From positions 1 to 64,000 of the forward strand of contig NZ_KB894773.1 in assembly GCF_000374625.1 (NCBI RefSeq): 64,000 bases of DNA, given 5' to 3'. Within the stretch, counting starts at the first letter, position 1; every line of letters begins with the position of its first letter. Source of the DNA: Allobrachymonas chironomi DSM 19884. Its GTDB lineage: Bacteria > Pseudomonadota > Gammaproteobacteria > Burkholderiales > Burkholderiaceae_C. The notes beneath the pieces were generated by a model. The model was not told the origin of the DNA and did not search any database. It saw nothing but the letters and a program-made list of their open reading frames with translations. The position numbers and the translations under genes were made by a program. This document shows, piece after piece, positions 27,316 through 35,838 of the stretch.

Positions 27316-27945
27316 ATGTCCGATTCCAGCCTGTCCCTGCGCCTGCGTGCGCACCTGAACCGCCTGCGCCGCCGTGTGTGGCGGCTGGTGTTTTTCCGCG
27401 TGCTGTTTGGCGAATCCAGCCAGGGCCGGACGCTACCGCACACGCGCATCTCGCCCAGCAGCTGCATCGAACACGAAGACCGGCTCACGCTGGGGGATGA
27501 TGTGTTCATCGGTCACTTCAACTTCATCGAGGCCAGCAGCGGCATCCGCATTGGCCAGGGCACGCAGGTCACCAACTTCATCAGCATCGTCAGCCACAGC
27601 ACGCACCGCAGCGTGCGCGTGGCAGCGCGCCTGTCCGGTGTGCCGCAACCGGCTGCCGATGGCAGCCAGCCCAGCGATATCCGTGCTCCGATCACCATTG
27701 GCGAGCACTGCTTTATCGGCCCGCACAGCGTGATCGAGGCCGGCACGGTGCTCGGCAAGGGCTGTCTGGTGGCCGCCGGCAGCCGTGTGCGCGGCCAGTT
27801 TGGTGATTTTGCCGTGCTCGCCGGCAACCCGGCGCAGATCGTTGGCGATACCCGCCAGCAGGACGCGGCCTGGCTGCAGCAACACCCCGATTACCGCGCC
27901 GCCTACGAACGCTGGGCCGGCCAACTTCCCGCTTCCGACGCATGA
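27316..27945 (+). CDS. Hexapeptide-repeat acyltransferase (left-handed beta-helix)
   Basis: The 209-residue product has a basic N-terminus and a left-handed beta-helix region at about residues 50-175 (ILGDDVFIGHFNFIEA-like turns, TIGEHCFIGPHSVIEAGTVL, LAGNPAQIVG). It is of the WbbJ/WcaF/CatB acetyltransferase type. It may O- or N-acetylate a sugar of the glycan; it might act on the 4-amino sugar made by the aminotransferase and dehydratase at 30396 and 32182, but it is not an obvious PglD. It overlaps the next glycosyltransferase by four bases. Confidence 0.8.
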   Translation: MSDSSLSLRLRAHLNRLRRRVWRLVFFRVLFGESSQGRTLPHTRISPSSCIEHEDRLTLGDDVFIGHFNFIEASSGIRIGQGTQVTNFISIVSHSTHRSVRVAARLSGVPQPAADGSQPSDIRAPITIGEHCFIGPHSVIEAGTVLGKGCLVAAGSRVRGQFGDFAVLAGNPAQIVGDTRQQDAAWLQQHPDYRAAYERWAGQLPASDA

Positions 27946-29114
27946 GCCGTTCCCGACCCTTCGACCCCGCCAGTTCCCCGATCAGCCAGGCCGTGGCGCG
28001 CGCCACCCGGCCGCAGGGCCAGCCTGCCGGCCAGCCCCGCCTGCGCTACGTGCTGATCGGCGATGGCGACAGCCCGCATCTGCTGAAGTGGGCGCGCGCA
28101 CTGCAGCCGCTGGTGGACTTGTGGATTTGCAGCAGCCGCGATTTTGCGCCCGATCTGGCACGGCTGGTGCCGCAGCAACAGCGGCTGGCGCTGGGCACCG
28201 ATCCGGCTTTTGGCGGCGGCAATATCGCGCTGCTGAAAAAAGCCCCGCAGGTAGCGCGCTGGCTGCAGCAGGTCGATGCCGACTGGATCAACCCGCATTA
28301 CCTGACCTCGCACGGCACGCTGGCGCTGCTGGCCAAGCGCTTCGGGCGGCTGCGCGGCCAGCTGCTGGCATCGGCCTGGGGCAGCGACATTCTGGTGACG
28401 CCGCAGCGCCATGCGGCCTACCGCTGGCTGACGCAATCGATCCTGCGCAACGCCGCCCTGTGCACCAGCGATTCGCAGCACATGACGGGCGTGATGCAGC
28501 AGTTGGGTGCGCGCCAGGTGCTGACGTTTCCGTTCGGGCTGGACAGCCTGCCGGCCCTGCCGCGCGACCAGAAGCAGCCCTGGCTCTGCTACGCCAACCG
28601 CGGACTGGAGCCGATCTACCAGCCGCAGCGCGTGCTGGAACTGTTTGCCGCCATCGCCGCCTGGCAGCCGCAGGCGCAGCTGGTGGTGGCCAATGATGGC
28701 AGCCTGCGTCCGCAGCTGGAACAGTGGGTGGCGCAACACGGTCTGCAGCAGCAGGTGCGCTTTGTTGGCCGCCTGTCGGCGCAGCAGCAGGCAGCGCATT
28801 ACGCCCGCGCCCAGTGGTATCTGAGCCAGCCCGAAAGCGATTCGGTCGCCGTGTCGGTGCTGGAAGCCATGGCCTACGGCTGCATTCCGCTATTGAGCGA
28901 TCTGCCCGCCAACCGCGAGCTGGTGCAGGACGGCCACAACGGCTGGATCGTGCCCGCTGGCGGCATCGACCTGAGCCGCGCCGTGCCACTGGCGCTGCCG
29001 CCGCTGCAGGCACAGGCCGCCGCCATTGCCCGCCTCAACCGCGACTGGGTGCAACACCATGGCCTGTTTCCGCCGGCAATCCAGCAGCTGGTGCAGACCC
29101 TCTCTTCCCGATGA
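27942..29114 (+). CDS. Glycosyltransferase family 4
   Basis: The 390-residue GT-B fold protein has an N-terminal acceptor domain with LRYVLIGDGDSPHLLKWARA and a C-terminal donor-binding domain with VRFVGRLSAQQQAAHY and SQPESDSVAVSVLEAMAYG, the ESxxxxxxEAMA motif of family 4. It transfers a sugar to the growing lipid-linked oligosaccharide; donor and linkage are unknown. It overlaps the next glycosyltransferase by four bases. Confidence 0.86.
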   Translation: MSRSRPFDPASSPISQAVARATRPQGQPAGQPRLRYVLIGDGDSPHLLKWARALQPLVDLWICSSRDFAPDLARLVPQQQRLALGTDPAFGGGNIALLKKAPQVARWLQQVDADWINPHYLTSHGTLALLAKRFGRLRGQLLASAWGSDILVTPQRHAAYRWLTQSILRNAALCTSDSQHMTGVMQQLGARQVLTFPFGLDSLPALPRDQKQPWLCYANRGLEPIYQPQRVLELFAAIAAWQPQAQLVVANDGSLRPQLEQWVAQHGLQQQVRFVGRLSAQQQAAHYARAQWYLSQPESDSVAVSVLEAMAYGCIPLLSDLPANRELVQDGHNGWIVPAGGIDLSRAVPLALPPLQAQAAAIARLNRDWVQHHGLFPPAIQQLVQTLSSR

Positions 29115-30352
29115 ACATCCTCTACCTGAACCACTACGCCGGCAGTCCGCGCCACGGCATGGAATACCGGCCCTACTACCTGGCCCGCGAATGGGTGCAG
29201 GCCGGCCATGCGGTGCGCATGCTCGCCGCCGATTTCAGCCATGTGCGCACACGCCAGCCCGACCAGGCCGGCACACGCCATCATGAGCTGATCGACGGCA
29301 TCGATTACCACTGGTACCCCACGCCTGTCTATGCCGGCAACGGCCTGGGCCGCGTGAAGAACATCTGGCGCTTTCTGCGCCAGGTCTGGCGCGAAGCCGA
29401 CCGGATCGTGCGCGAGTTCCGCCCGGACATCGTGATTGCATCGAGCACCTACCCGATGGATATCTGGGTGGCGCACCGCATCGTCAAGCTGGCACGCCAG
29501 CAGGGCCTGGACTGCCGGCTGGTGTTCGAGGTGCATGACCTGTGGCCGCTGTCGCCGATCGAACTGGGCGGCATGTCGTCTGCGCACCCCTTTATCCGCC
29601 TGTGCCAGACCGCCGAAAACTACGCTTACCGCCATGCCGATGTGGTGGTGAGCATGCTGCCCAAGGTGGCCGGCCACATGCAGGATCATGGGCTGGACCT
29701 GCGCAAGCTGCATATCGTGCCCAACGGCATCACGCTGGACGAATGGCAGGGCAATCCGCCGCCCTTGCGCGAGGACGTGGCGCAACACATGCGCGCCTGC
29801 AAGCAGGCCGGCCTGCAGCTGGTGGGCTATGCCGGCTCGCACGGCACGCCCAATGCACTGGATGTGATGCTGCAGGCGGCTGCCCTGCTGCGCGACGCCC
29901 CCCTGGCCTTTGTACTGGTGGGCGACGGCCACGAAAAAGCCGCGCTGCAGGCGCAGGCACAGCAGCTGGGCTTGCAGAACGTGGCGTTTTTCGATCCGAT
30001 TCCCAAGGCGCAGATTCCGTCCTTCCTGGCAGTGACCGATATCGCCTACATTGGCTGGCAGCGCGTCTCCATTTACCGCTTCGGCATTGCGCCCAACAAG
30101 CTGATGGACTACATGATGGCGCGCTGCGTGGTGCTGCACTCGGTCGAGGCCGGCAACGATCCGGTAGCCGAAGCCGGCTGCGGCATCACCGTGCCGCCGG
30201 CCGATCCGGCCGCGATTGCCGACGGCCTGCGCCAGCTGGCCGCACTCGATGCCGGTACCCGCGCCCGCATGGGCGATGCCGGCCGCCAGTTTGTGCTGGA
30301 ACACCACACCTATCCGGTGCTGGCCCGCCGTTTCCTGCAGGCCTGCGCCTGA
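29111..30352 (+). CDS. Glycosyltransferase family 4 (WbuB-like)
   Basis: The 413-residue glycosyltransferase starts [20 protein letters not shown] and contains [35 protein letters not shown] and [14 protein letters not shown]. It resembles the WbuB family, which adds FucNAc or similar sugars in O-antigen loci. The ATG at 29111 overlaps the previous stop (ATGA); an open frame running back to 28724 is not credible because it lies within the previous gene. Confidence 0.86.
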   Translation: MNILYLNHYAGSPRHGMEYRPYYLAREWVQAGHAVRMLAADFSHVRTRQPDQAGTRHHELIDGIDYHWYPTPVYAGNGLGRVKNIWRFLRQVWREADRIVREFRPDIVIASSTYPMDIWVAHRIVKLARQQGLDCRLVFEVHDLWPLSPIELGGMSSAHPFIRLCQTAENYAYRHADVVVSMLPKVAGHMQDHGLDLRKLHIVPNGITLDEWQGNPPPLREDVAQHMRACKQAGLQLVGYAGSHGTPNALDVMLQAAALLRDAPLAFVLVGDGHEKAALQAQAQQLGLQNVAFFDPIPKAQIPSFLAVTDIAYIGWQRVSIYRFGIAPNKLMDYMMARCVVLHSVEAGNDPVAEAGCGITVPPADPAAIADGLRQLAALDAGTRARMGDAGRQFVLEHHTYPVLARRFLQACA

Positions 30353-30395
30353 ATTTCCCCGCGATGGCCCCCACCCTGCGACAATACGCCCTGCC

Positions 30396-31553
30396 ATGAA
30401 CACCAACGCCTTTATCCCCTTTGCCCGCCCCGATATCGGGGAGGAAGAAATCACCGCCGTGGCGCACGCCATGCGCAGCGGCTGGGTCACCACCGGCCCG
30501 GAAACGCGCGCCTTCGAGCAGGAATTTGGCGATTACCTGGGCGGCGGCGTGCACACCATTGCCGTCAACTCGGCCACCGCCGGCCTGCATCTGGCACTGG
30601 AAGCCATGGGCATCGGCCCCGGCGATGAAGTGATCGCCCCCACGCTGACCTTTACCGCCACCACCGAGGTGATCCGCTATCTGGGCGCCGATCCGGTGCT
30701 GGTGGATTGCGACCCGGTGACGCTGAACATCGACGTGCGCAAGATCGAGGCGGCCATCACGCCGCGCACCAGGGCCATCATGCCGGTGCACTACGGCGGC
30801 CTGGCCTGCGACATGACGGCGATCCGCGAGATCGCCGATCGCCATGGCCTGCGCGTGCTCGAAGACGCCGCCCACGCCCTGCCCACCACCCATGGCGGCA
30901 CTCTGGTCGGCCAGCTGGACAGCGATGCCGCCGTGTTCAGCTTTTACGCCAACAAGACCATGACCACCGGCGAAGGCGGCATGGTGGTAACGCGCAACGC
31001 CGAGATGGCGGCGCGCATGCGCGTGATGCGCCTGCACGGCATCAACCGCGATGCCTTTGACCGCTTCAGCAGCAAGACGCCAGCCTGGTACTACGAGATC
31101 GTGGCGCCGGGCTTCAAGTACAACATGACCGACATGGCCGGTGCCATGGGCCGGGTGCAGCTGCGCCGCCTGCCGGCCTTTCTGCAGCGCCGCCAGCAGC
31201 TCGCCAAACGCTACCTGGAAGCGCTGCACGATCTGCCACTCATCCTGCCGGCCGATGCGCCACAAGGCGATATCCACGCCTGGCACCTGTTCGTGCTGCG
31301 TCTGCCCGACAACGCCGGCATCACGCGCGATGAGGTCATCCAGCAACTGAGCGATGCCGGTATCGGCACCAGCGTGCACTACGTGCCGCTGCACCGCCAG
31401 CCCTACTGGCGCGATACCTACGGCCTGACGCCCGCGATGTTCCCCGAGGCCGAAAAAGCCTACCAGCACATGTTCAGCATCCCGCTGTTCACCGCCATGA
31501 GCGATGCCGAGCAGGAGCGCATCATCGAGGCGCTGCGCCACATCCTGGGCTGA
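30396..31553 (+). CDS. UDP-4-keto-sugar aminotransferase (DegT/DnrJ/EryC1/StrS family)
   Basis: The 385-residue PLP aminotransferase has [19 protein letters not shown], with the catalytic Lys at about residue 187, [20 protein letters not shown] and [18 protein letters not shown]. The pattern is that of ArnB/PseC/PglE-type enzymes that aminate C4 of a 4-keto-6-deoxy sugar. The 4,6-dehydratase at 32182 would supply UDP-4-keto-6-deoxy-GlcNAc, so the product may be UDP-4-amino-4,6-dideoxy-GlcNAc (a bacillosamine precursor). That substrate assignment is inference. A 43-base gap separates it from the previous gene. Confidence 0.85.
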   Translation: MNTNAFIPFARPDIGEEEITAVAHAMRSGWVTTGPETRAFEQEFGDYLGGGVHTIAVNSATAGLHLALEAMGIGPGDEVIAPTLTFTATTEVIRYLGADPVLVDCDPVTLNIDVRKIEAAITPRTRAIMPVHYGGLACDMTAIREIADRHGLRVLEDAAHALPTTHGGTLVGQLDSDAAVFSFYANKTMTTGEGGMVVTRNAEMAARMRVMRLHGINRDAFDRFSSKTPAWYYEIVAPGFKYNMTDMAGAMGRVQLRRLPAFLQRRQQLAKRYLEALHDLPLILPADAPQGDIHAWHLFVLRLPDNAGITRDEVIQQLSDAGIGTSVHYVPLHRQPYWRDTYGLTPAMFPEAEKAYQHMFSIPLFTAMSDAEQERIIEALRHILG

Positions 31554-31564
31554 GCCTGCCCGGC

Positions 31565-32167
31565 ATGACCTCCCTGCTGCTCAAGCGCCTGTTCGACCTG
31601 CTGGCTTCGGCCACGGGTCTGCTGCTGCTGGCGCCGCTGCTGCTGGCGATTGCGGCCTGGGTCAAGCTCGATTCGCCCGGGCCGGTGTTTTTCCGCCAGC
31701 AGCGCGTGGGGCGTGATGGCGTGCCGTTCCGCATCTACAAGTTCCGCAGCATGCGCCAGGACAACGCCGGCCTGCAGATCACCGTGGGCGAAGACGACCG
31801 CATCACGCGCAGCGGCCATGTCATCCGTGCCTACAAGCTCGACGAGCTGCCGCAGCTGATCAACGTGCTGCTGGGCGACATGAGCCTGGTCGGGCCGCGC
31901 CCCGAGGTGCCGCGCTACGTGGCGCTCTACCCGGACGAGATCCGCCGCGAGGTGCTGAGCCTGCGTCCTGGCATCACCGATCTGGCCTCCGTACAATACC
32001 GCAGCGAAAGCACACTGCTGGCCGCTAGCGCCGATCCCGAACGCACCTACGTCGACACCATTCTGCCGGCCAAGCTGGCACTGTGCCGGCAGTACGTGCG
32101 CGAGCGCAATTTCCTGCTCGACCTGAAGATCATCGCCATGACCGTGGGCATCCTGCACAAGCCCTGA
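31565..32167 (+). CDS. Initiating phosphoglycosyl transferase (PglC/WcaJ-type sugar transferase)
   Basis: The 200-residue monotopic enzyme has one N-terminal membrane helix (residues 8-33, ending DSPGPVFFRQQRVG). It then has YKFRSM, the catalytic Asp-Glu of YKLDELPQLINVL, and GDMSLVGPRPEVPRY, the bacterial sugar transferase signature. The short length (no WbaP-like extra helices) matches PglC/PglB type enzymes that attach the first sugar-1-phosphate to undecaprenyl phosphate. It sits between the aminotransferase and the dehydratase, so diNAcBac-like sugars are likely substrates. Confidence 0.9.
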   Translation: MTSLLLKRLFDLLASATGLLLLAPLLLAIAAWVKLDSPGPVFFRQQRVGRDGVPFRIYKFRSMRQDNAGLQITVGEDDRITRSGHVIRAYKLDELPQLINVLLGDMSLVGPRPEVPRYVALYPDEIRREVLSLRPGITDLASVQYRSESTLLAASADPERTYVDTILPAKLALCRQYVRERNFLLDLKIIAMTVGILHKP

Positions 32168-32181
32168 ACCCTGTCTCCCGC

Positions 32182-34161
32182 ATGTCTGCCACTTCCCGCA
32201 TTTTTGATTCCAACACCCTGCCCAAGCAGCTCATGGCGATGCTGATGGATGTGCTGTGCGCCTGGCTGGCGCTGTGGCTGGGCATCAGCCTGCGGCTGGA
32301 CCTGTGGGTGCCGCCGGACGCCACGCAACTCACCGCCTACCTGCTGGCACCGGCGCTGGCGATCCCGATCATGGTCAAGTTCGGCCTGTACCGGGCGATT
32401 TTCCGCTACACCGGTTTCAGCGCCATGGTCACCACGATCCAGGCGGTGGCCGTGTATGGCGTGCTGTTCTTCATCTATGTGGTGTTCTTCGGCAATCCGT
32501 CGGCGGTGCCACGCAGTGTCGGTATCCTGCAGCCGCTGCTGTTCCTGCTGCTGGTGGGCGGCAACCGCGCCTTTGTACGCGGCCTGTTCATGTACACCAG
32601 CGGCCACGAGACCCGCCAGCTGGGCCGGCTACTGATTTACGGCGCAGGTGAAACCGGCATCCAGACCGCGGCGGCGCTGCGCAATGCGCGCCAGTACACC
32701 ATGATCGGCTTTATTGACGACAATCCGGCCAAGGCCGGCCACAGCATCAACGGCATGGAAGTCTGGCCCTCCGACCGCCTGCCCGAAGTGGTGCGCGACA
32801 GCGCAGTCACCGATGTGCTGCTGGCGATTCCCAGCCTGGACCGCGCCCAGCGCAACAGCATCATCCAGAGCCTGCAGGGCCTGCCGGTGCATGTGCGCAG
32901 CGTGCCCAGCATGGCGGCGCTGGCCAGCGGCCGCGCCGGCCTGCAGCAGTTCCAGGAGCTGGATGTGGAAGATCTGCTCGGACGCGATCCGGTACCGCCC
33001 CATGCGGATCTGATCCGCCGCAATATCGCCGACCAGGTGGTGCTGGTGACCGGCGCCGGCGGCAGTATCGGCAGCGAGCTGTGCCGCCAGATCCTGCGCC
33101 AGCGGCCACAGCGCCTGCTGCTGCTCGAACACAGCGAATTCGCCCTCTACAACATCTACCAGGAACTGCAGGCCGAGGCGGCCACGCTGCTGCCCTCGCC
33201 GGAGCTGGTGCCGCTGCTGGGCAATGTGCGCAAGCTGCAGCACATGCGCGAGATCATGCAGACCTGGCAGCCGCACACGGTCTACCACGCCGCCGCCTAC
33301 AAGCATGTGCCCATGGTGGAACACAACCCGGTGCAGGGCCTGGCCAACAACGTGTTCGGCACCCTGGCGGTGGCGCGCGCCGCACTGGAGCACGGCGTGC
33401 CGCACTTCGTGCTGATTTCCACCGACAAGGCAGTGCGCCCGACCAACATCATGGGTGCCAGCAAGCGCCTGGCCGAACTCTGCCTGCAGGCGCTGGCCGG
33501 CAGCCCGGAACTGTCCTTTGCCGCCCTCGATCAGGCCGTGGGGCGTGACAGCGCACCCACGCCGGTCCGCAACCGCACCTGCTTTGCCATGGTGCGCTTC
33601 GGCAACGTGCTTGGCTCTTCCGGCTCGGTGGTGCCGCTGTTCCGTCAGCAAATTGCCCATGGCGGCCCGATCACGCTGACGCATGCCGAGGTCACGCGCT
33701 ATTTCATGACGATTCCGGAAGCGGCCCAGCTGGTGCTGCAGGCCGGTGCCATGGGATCGGGCGGCGATGTGTTCGTGCTGGACATGGGCGAACCGGTGCA
33801 GATCATGCATCTGGCACGCCAGATGGTGACCCTGTCCGGCCTGACGGTACGCGATGCGCAGAATCCGCAAGGCGATATCGCGATACAGGTGACCGGCCTG
33901 CGCCCCGGCGAAAAGCTCTACGAGGAACTGCTGATCGGCGACCAGCCGGAACCGACCGATCACCCGCGCATCATGAAGGCGCACGAGCAGTTCCTGCCCT
34001 GGACCGAGCTGCAGCCGCAGCTGGCCGAATTGCTGCAGCACATGGAGACGCACGACATCGGGGCCATCAGCCGCCAGCTGCTGCAACTGGTCAGCGGCTA
34101 TCGCGCCGGCCCGCTGGTAGACTGGATGTTGTTACAACAAAAAAGCACGATCGTTCAGTGA
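32182..34161 (+). CDS. Membrane UDP-sugar 4,6-dehydratase (PglF/WbpM family)
   Basis: The 659-residue product has four N-terminal membrane helices (about residues 15-130), a first nucleotide-binding segment LLIYGAGETGIQTAAAL at about 152, and the catalytic SDR domain from about residue 285 (VTGAGGSIGSELCRQIL). The active site reads STDKAVRPTNIMGASKR, where the usual SDR Tyr is Met, as in the large WbpM/PglF dehydratases. It makes UDP-4-keto-6-deoxy-GlcNAc. The start at 32182 follows the sugar transferase by 14 bases. It is the last gene of the rightward glycan operon. Confidence 0.93.
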   Translation: MSATSRIFDSNTLPKQLMAMLMDVLCAWLALWLGISLRLDLWVPPDATQLTAYLLAPALAIPIMVKFGLYRAIFRYTGFSAMVTTIQAVAVYGVLFFIYVVFFGNPSAVPRSVGILQPLLFLLLVGGNRAFVRGLFMYTSGHETRQLGRLLIYGAGETGIQTAAALRNARQYTMIGFIDDNPAKAGHSINGMEVWPSDRLPEVVRDSAVTDVLLAIPSLDRAQRNSIIQSLQGLPVHVRSVPSMAALASGRAGLQQFQELDVEDLLGRDPVPPHADLIRRNIADQVVLVTGAGGSIGSELCRQILRQRPQRLLLLEHSEFALYNIYQELQAEAATLLPSPELVPLLGNVRKLQHMREIMQTWQPHTVYHAAAYKHVPMVEHNPVQGLANNVFGTLAVARAALEHGVPHFVLISTDKAVRPTNIMGASKRLAELCLQALAGSPELSFAALDQAVGRDSAPTPVRNRTCFAMVRFGNVLGSSGSVVPLFRQQIAHGGPITLTHAEVTRYFMTIPEAAQLVLQAGAMGSGGDVFVLDMGEPVQIMHLARQMVTLSGLTVRDAQNPQGDIAIQVTGLRPGEKLYEELLIGDQPEPTDHPRIMKAHEQFLPWTELQPQLAELLQHMETHDIGAISRQLLQLVSGYRAGPLVDWMLLQQKSTIVQ

Positions 34162-34214
34162 ATCGCTACAATCGGCTTTCACCCACCCCACCCAACCGCC
34201 CAGGAGGAGACCCC

Positions 34215-34469
34215 ATGAGCGACCTCAACGCCCAATTCGAAGCCGCCTACGAGCGCACCCAGCAGCTCACCAAGCGCCCCGACAACGCCACGCTGCTGAA
34301 GCTGTACAGCCTGTACAAGCAGGCCACCGAGGGCGACAACACCCGTCCCAAGCCCGGTTTCACCGACATGGTGGCACGTGCCAAGTGGGATGCCTGGAAT
34401 GCCCTGAAAGGCACCTCCGGCGACGACGCGCGCCAGCAATACATCGACCTGATCGACTCGCTGGACTGA
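34215..34469 (+). CDS. Acyl-CoA-binding protein
   Basis: The 84-residue product shows the ACBP fold signature: LYSLYKQATEGDNTRPKPG and ARAKWDAWNALKGTSGDDA, with the ligand-binding Tyr/Lys residues. It binds medium- and long-chain acyl-CoA esters in the cytoplasm. An AGGAGGA site before the ATG at 34215 decides the start. It is followed by a strong terminator, so it is probably monocistronic. Confidence 0.93.
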   Translation: MSDLNAQFEAAYERTQQLTKRPDNATLLKLYSLYKQATEGDNTRPKPGFTDMVARAKWDAWNALKGTSGDDARQQYIDLIDSLD

Positions 34470-34504
34470 GTTCCGGCGGCCGGCATCGCTCCGACTGCAG
34501 ATCC

Positions 34505-34538
34505 GGCCTGCGTGCATGCTGCCGCAGGCCTTTTCTTT
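34505..34538 (+). terminator. Rho-independent terminator after the acyl-CoA-binding protein gene
   Basis: A perfect 8-base stem, GGCCTGCG (34505-34512) with CGCAGGCC (34523-34530), is followed by TTTTCTTT. Confidence 0.85.
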
Positions 34539-34571
34539 GTCCGGACCGCATCCCGCGCTACACTGCCAGAC

Positions 34572-35804
34572 ATGAGCAGTCCGACCTCCGCCTCCCGTAC
34601 CCTGCAGCTGCCCGCCGAGATCCGCCAGCAGATCCCGGAATGGGTCGCCACGCGCCGTGACATCCATGCCCACCCCGAGCTGTGCTACGAAGAGCACCGC
34701 ACCGCGGAACTGGTGGCTGGAAAGCTGGCGCAGTGGGGGATCGAGGTGCACCGCGGCATCGGCCGTACCGGTGTGGTGGGCGTGCTGCGCCACGGCAGCT
34801 CGGAACGCGCCGTCGGCATCCGCGCCGACATGGACGCGCTGCTGGTGCAGGAAGAAAACACCTTTGCCCACGCCAGCCGCCACCCCGGCAAGATGCACGC
34901 CTGCGGCCATGACGGCCATACGGCGATCCTGCTGGGTGCGGCACAGCACCTGGCCGCTACGCGCCAGTTTGACGGCACGGTCTACTTCATCTTCCAGCCG
35001 GCCGAGGAAGGCGGTGCCGGAGCCCAGGCCATGATCGATGACGGCCTGTTCACGCGCTTCCCGATGGACGCCGTGTTCGGCCTGCACAACTGGCCCGGCA
35101 TACCCGCCGGTGACGTGGCGGCCTCCGCCGGCCCGGTGATGGCCTCGAGCAACGAATTCCGCATCACGCTGCGCGGCAAGGGGGGCCATGCCGCCATGCC
35201 GCACAATGCCAACGATCCGGTGCCGGTGGCCTGCCAGCTGGTGCAGGCTTTCCAGACCGTGATCTCGCGCAACACGCGCCCGGCCGATGCCGCCGTGATC
35301 TCGGTCACCATGCTGGAGGCCGGCGAAGCCACCAACATCATCCCGGACAACTGCACGCTGCAGGGCACGGTACGCACCTTCTCGATCGAGGTGCTGGATC
35401 TGGTGGAACAGCGCATGCGCGAGCTCTCCATCCACACGGCACGCGCCTACAACATGGATGCCGACTTCGAGTTTGTGCGCAACTACCCGCCCACCGTCAA
35501 CAGCCACGCCGAAGCCCAGTTCATGCACGAGCTGGCCAGCGAGCTGCTGGGGGCACGCCATGTGCACCGGCAGGAGCCGACCATGGCCGCCGAAGATTTC
35601 TCCTTCATGCTGCAACAGAAGTCCGGCTGCTACCTGTTCCTGGGCAACGGCGATGGCGACCACCGCCACCTGGGGCATGGCGAAGGCCCCTGCCTGCTGC
35701 ACAACCCGAGCTACGACTTCAACGACGAGGTGCTGCCGGTGGGCGTGCTGCTGTGGGTACGCCTGGCCGAACGCTGGCTGGCCGCACCGCCAGCCGCTGC
35801 CTGA
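34572..35804 (+). CDS. M20-family amidohydrolase (hippurate hydrolase/N-acyl-amino acid deacylase type)
   Basis: The 410-residue metallopeptidase has RRDIHAHPELCYEEHRTA and the metal-binding HACGHDGHTAILLGAA (about residues 111-126), then FIFQPAEEGGAGAQAM and a dimerisation domain. The closest class is the HipO/AmaA/IAA-amino acid hydrolase group, which cleaves N-acyl amino acids. The start at 34572 fits the conserved N-terminus; an open stretch to 34512 overlaps the terminator and is not credible. The natural substrate is unknown. Confidence 0.88.
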   Translation: MSSPTSASRTLQLPAEIRQQIPEWVATRRDIHAHPELCYEEHRTAELVAGKLAQWGIEVHRGIGRTGVVGVLRHGSSERAVGIRADMDALLVQEENTFAHASRHPGKMHACGHDGHTAILLGAAQHLAATRQFDGTVYFIFQPAEEGGAGAQAMIDDGLFTRFPMDAVFGLHNWPGIPAGDVAASAGPVMASSNEFRITLRGKGGHAAMPHNANDPVPVACQLVQAFQTVISRNTRPADAAVISVTMLEAGEATNIIPDNCTLQGTVRTFSIEVLDLVEQRMRELSIHTARAYNMDADFEFVRNYPPTVNSHAEAQFMHELASELLGARHVHRQEPTMAAEDFSFMLQQKSGCYLFLGNGDGDHRHLGHGEGPCLLHNPSYDFNDEVLPVGVLLWVRLAERWLAAPPAAA

Positions 35805-35838
35805 TAACGCGCGCCGCCTGTTTTTACCGATTCCCCCC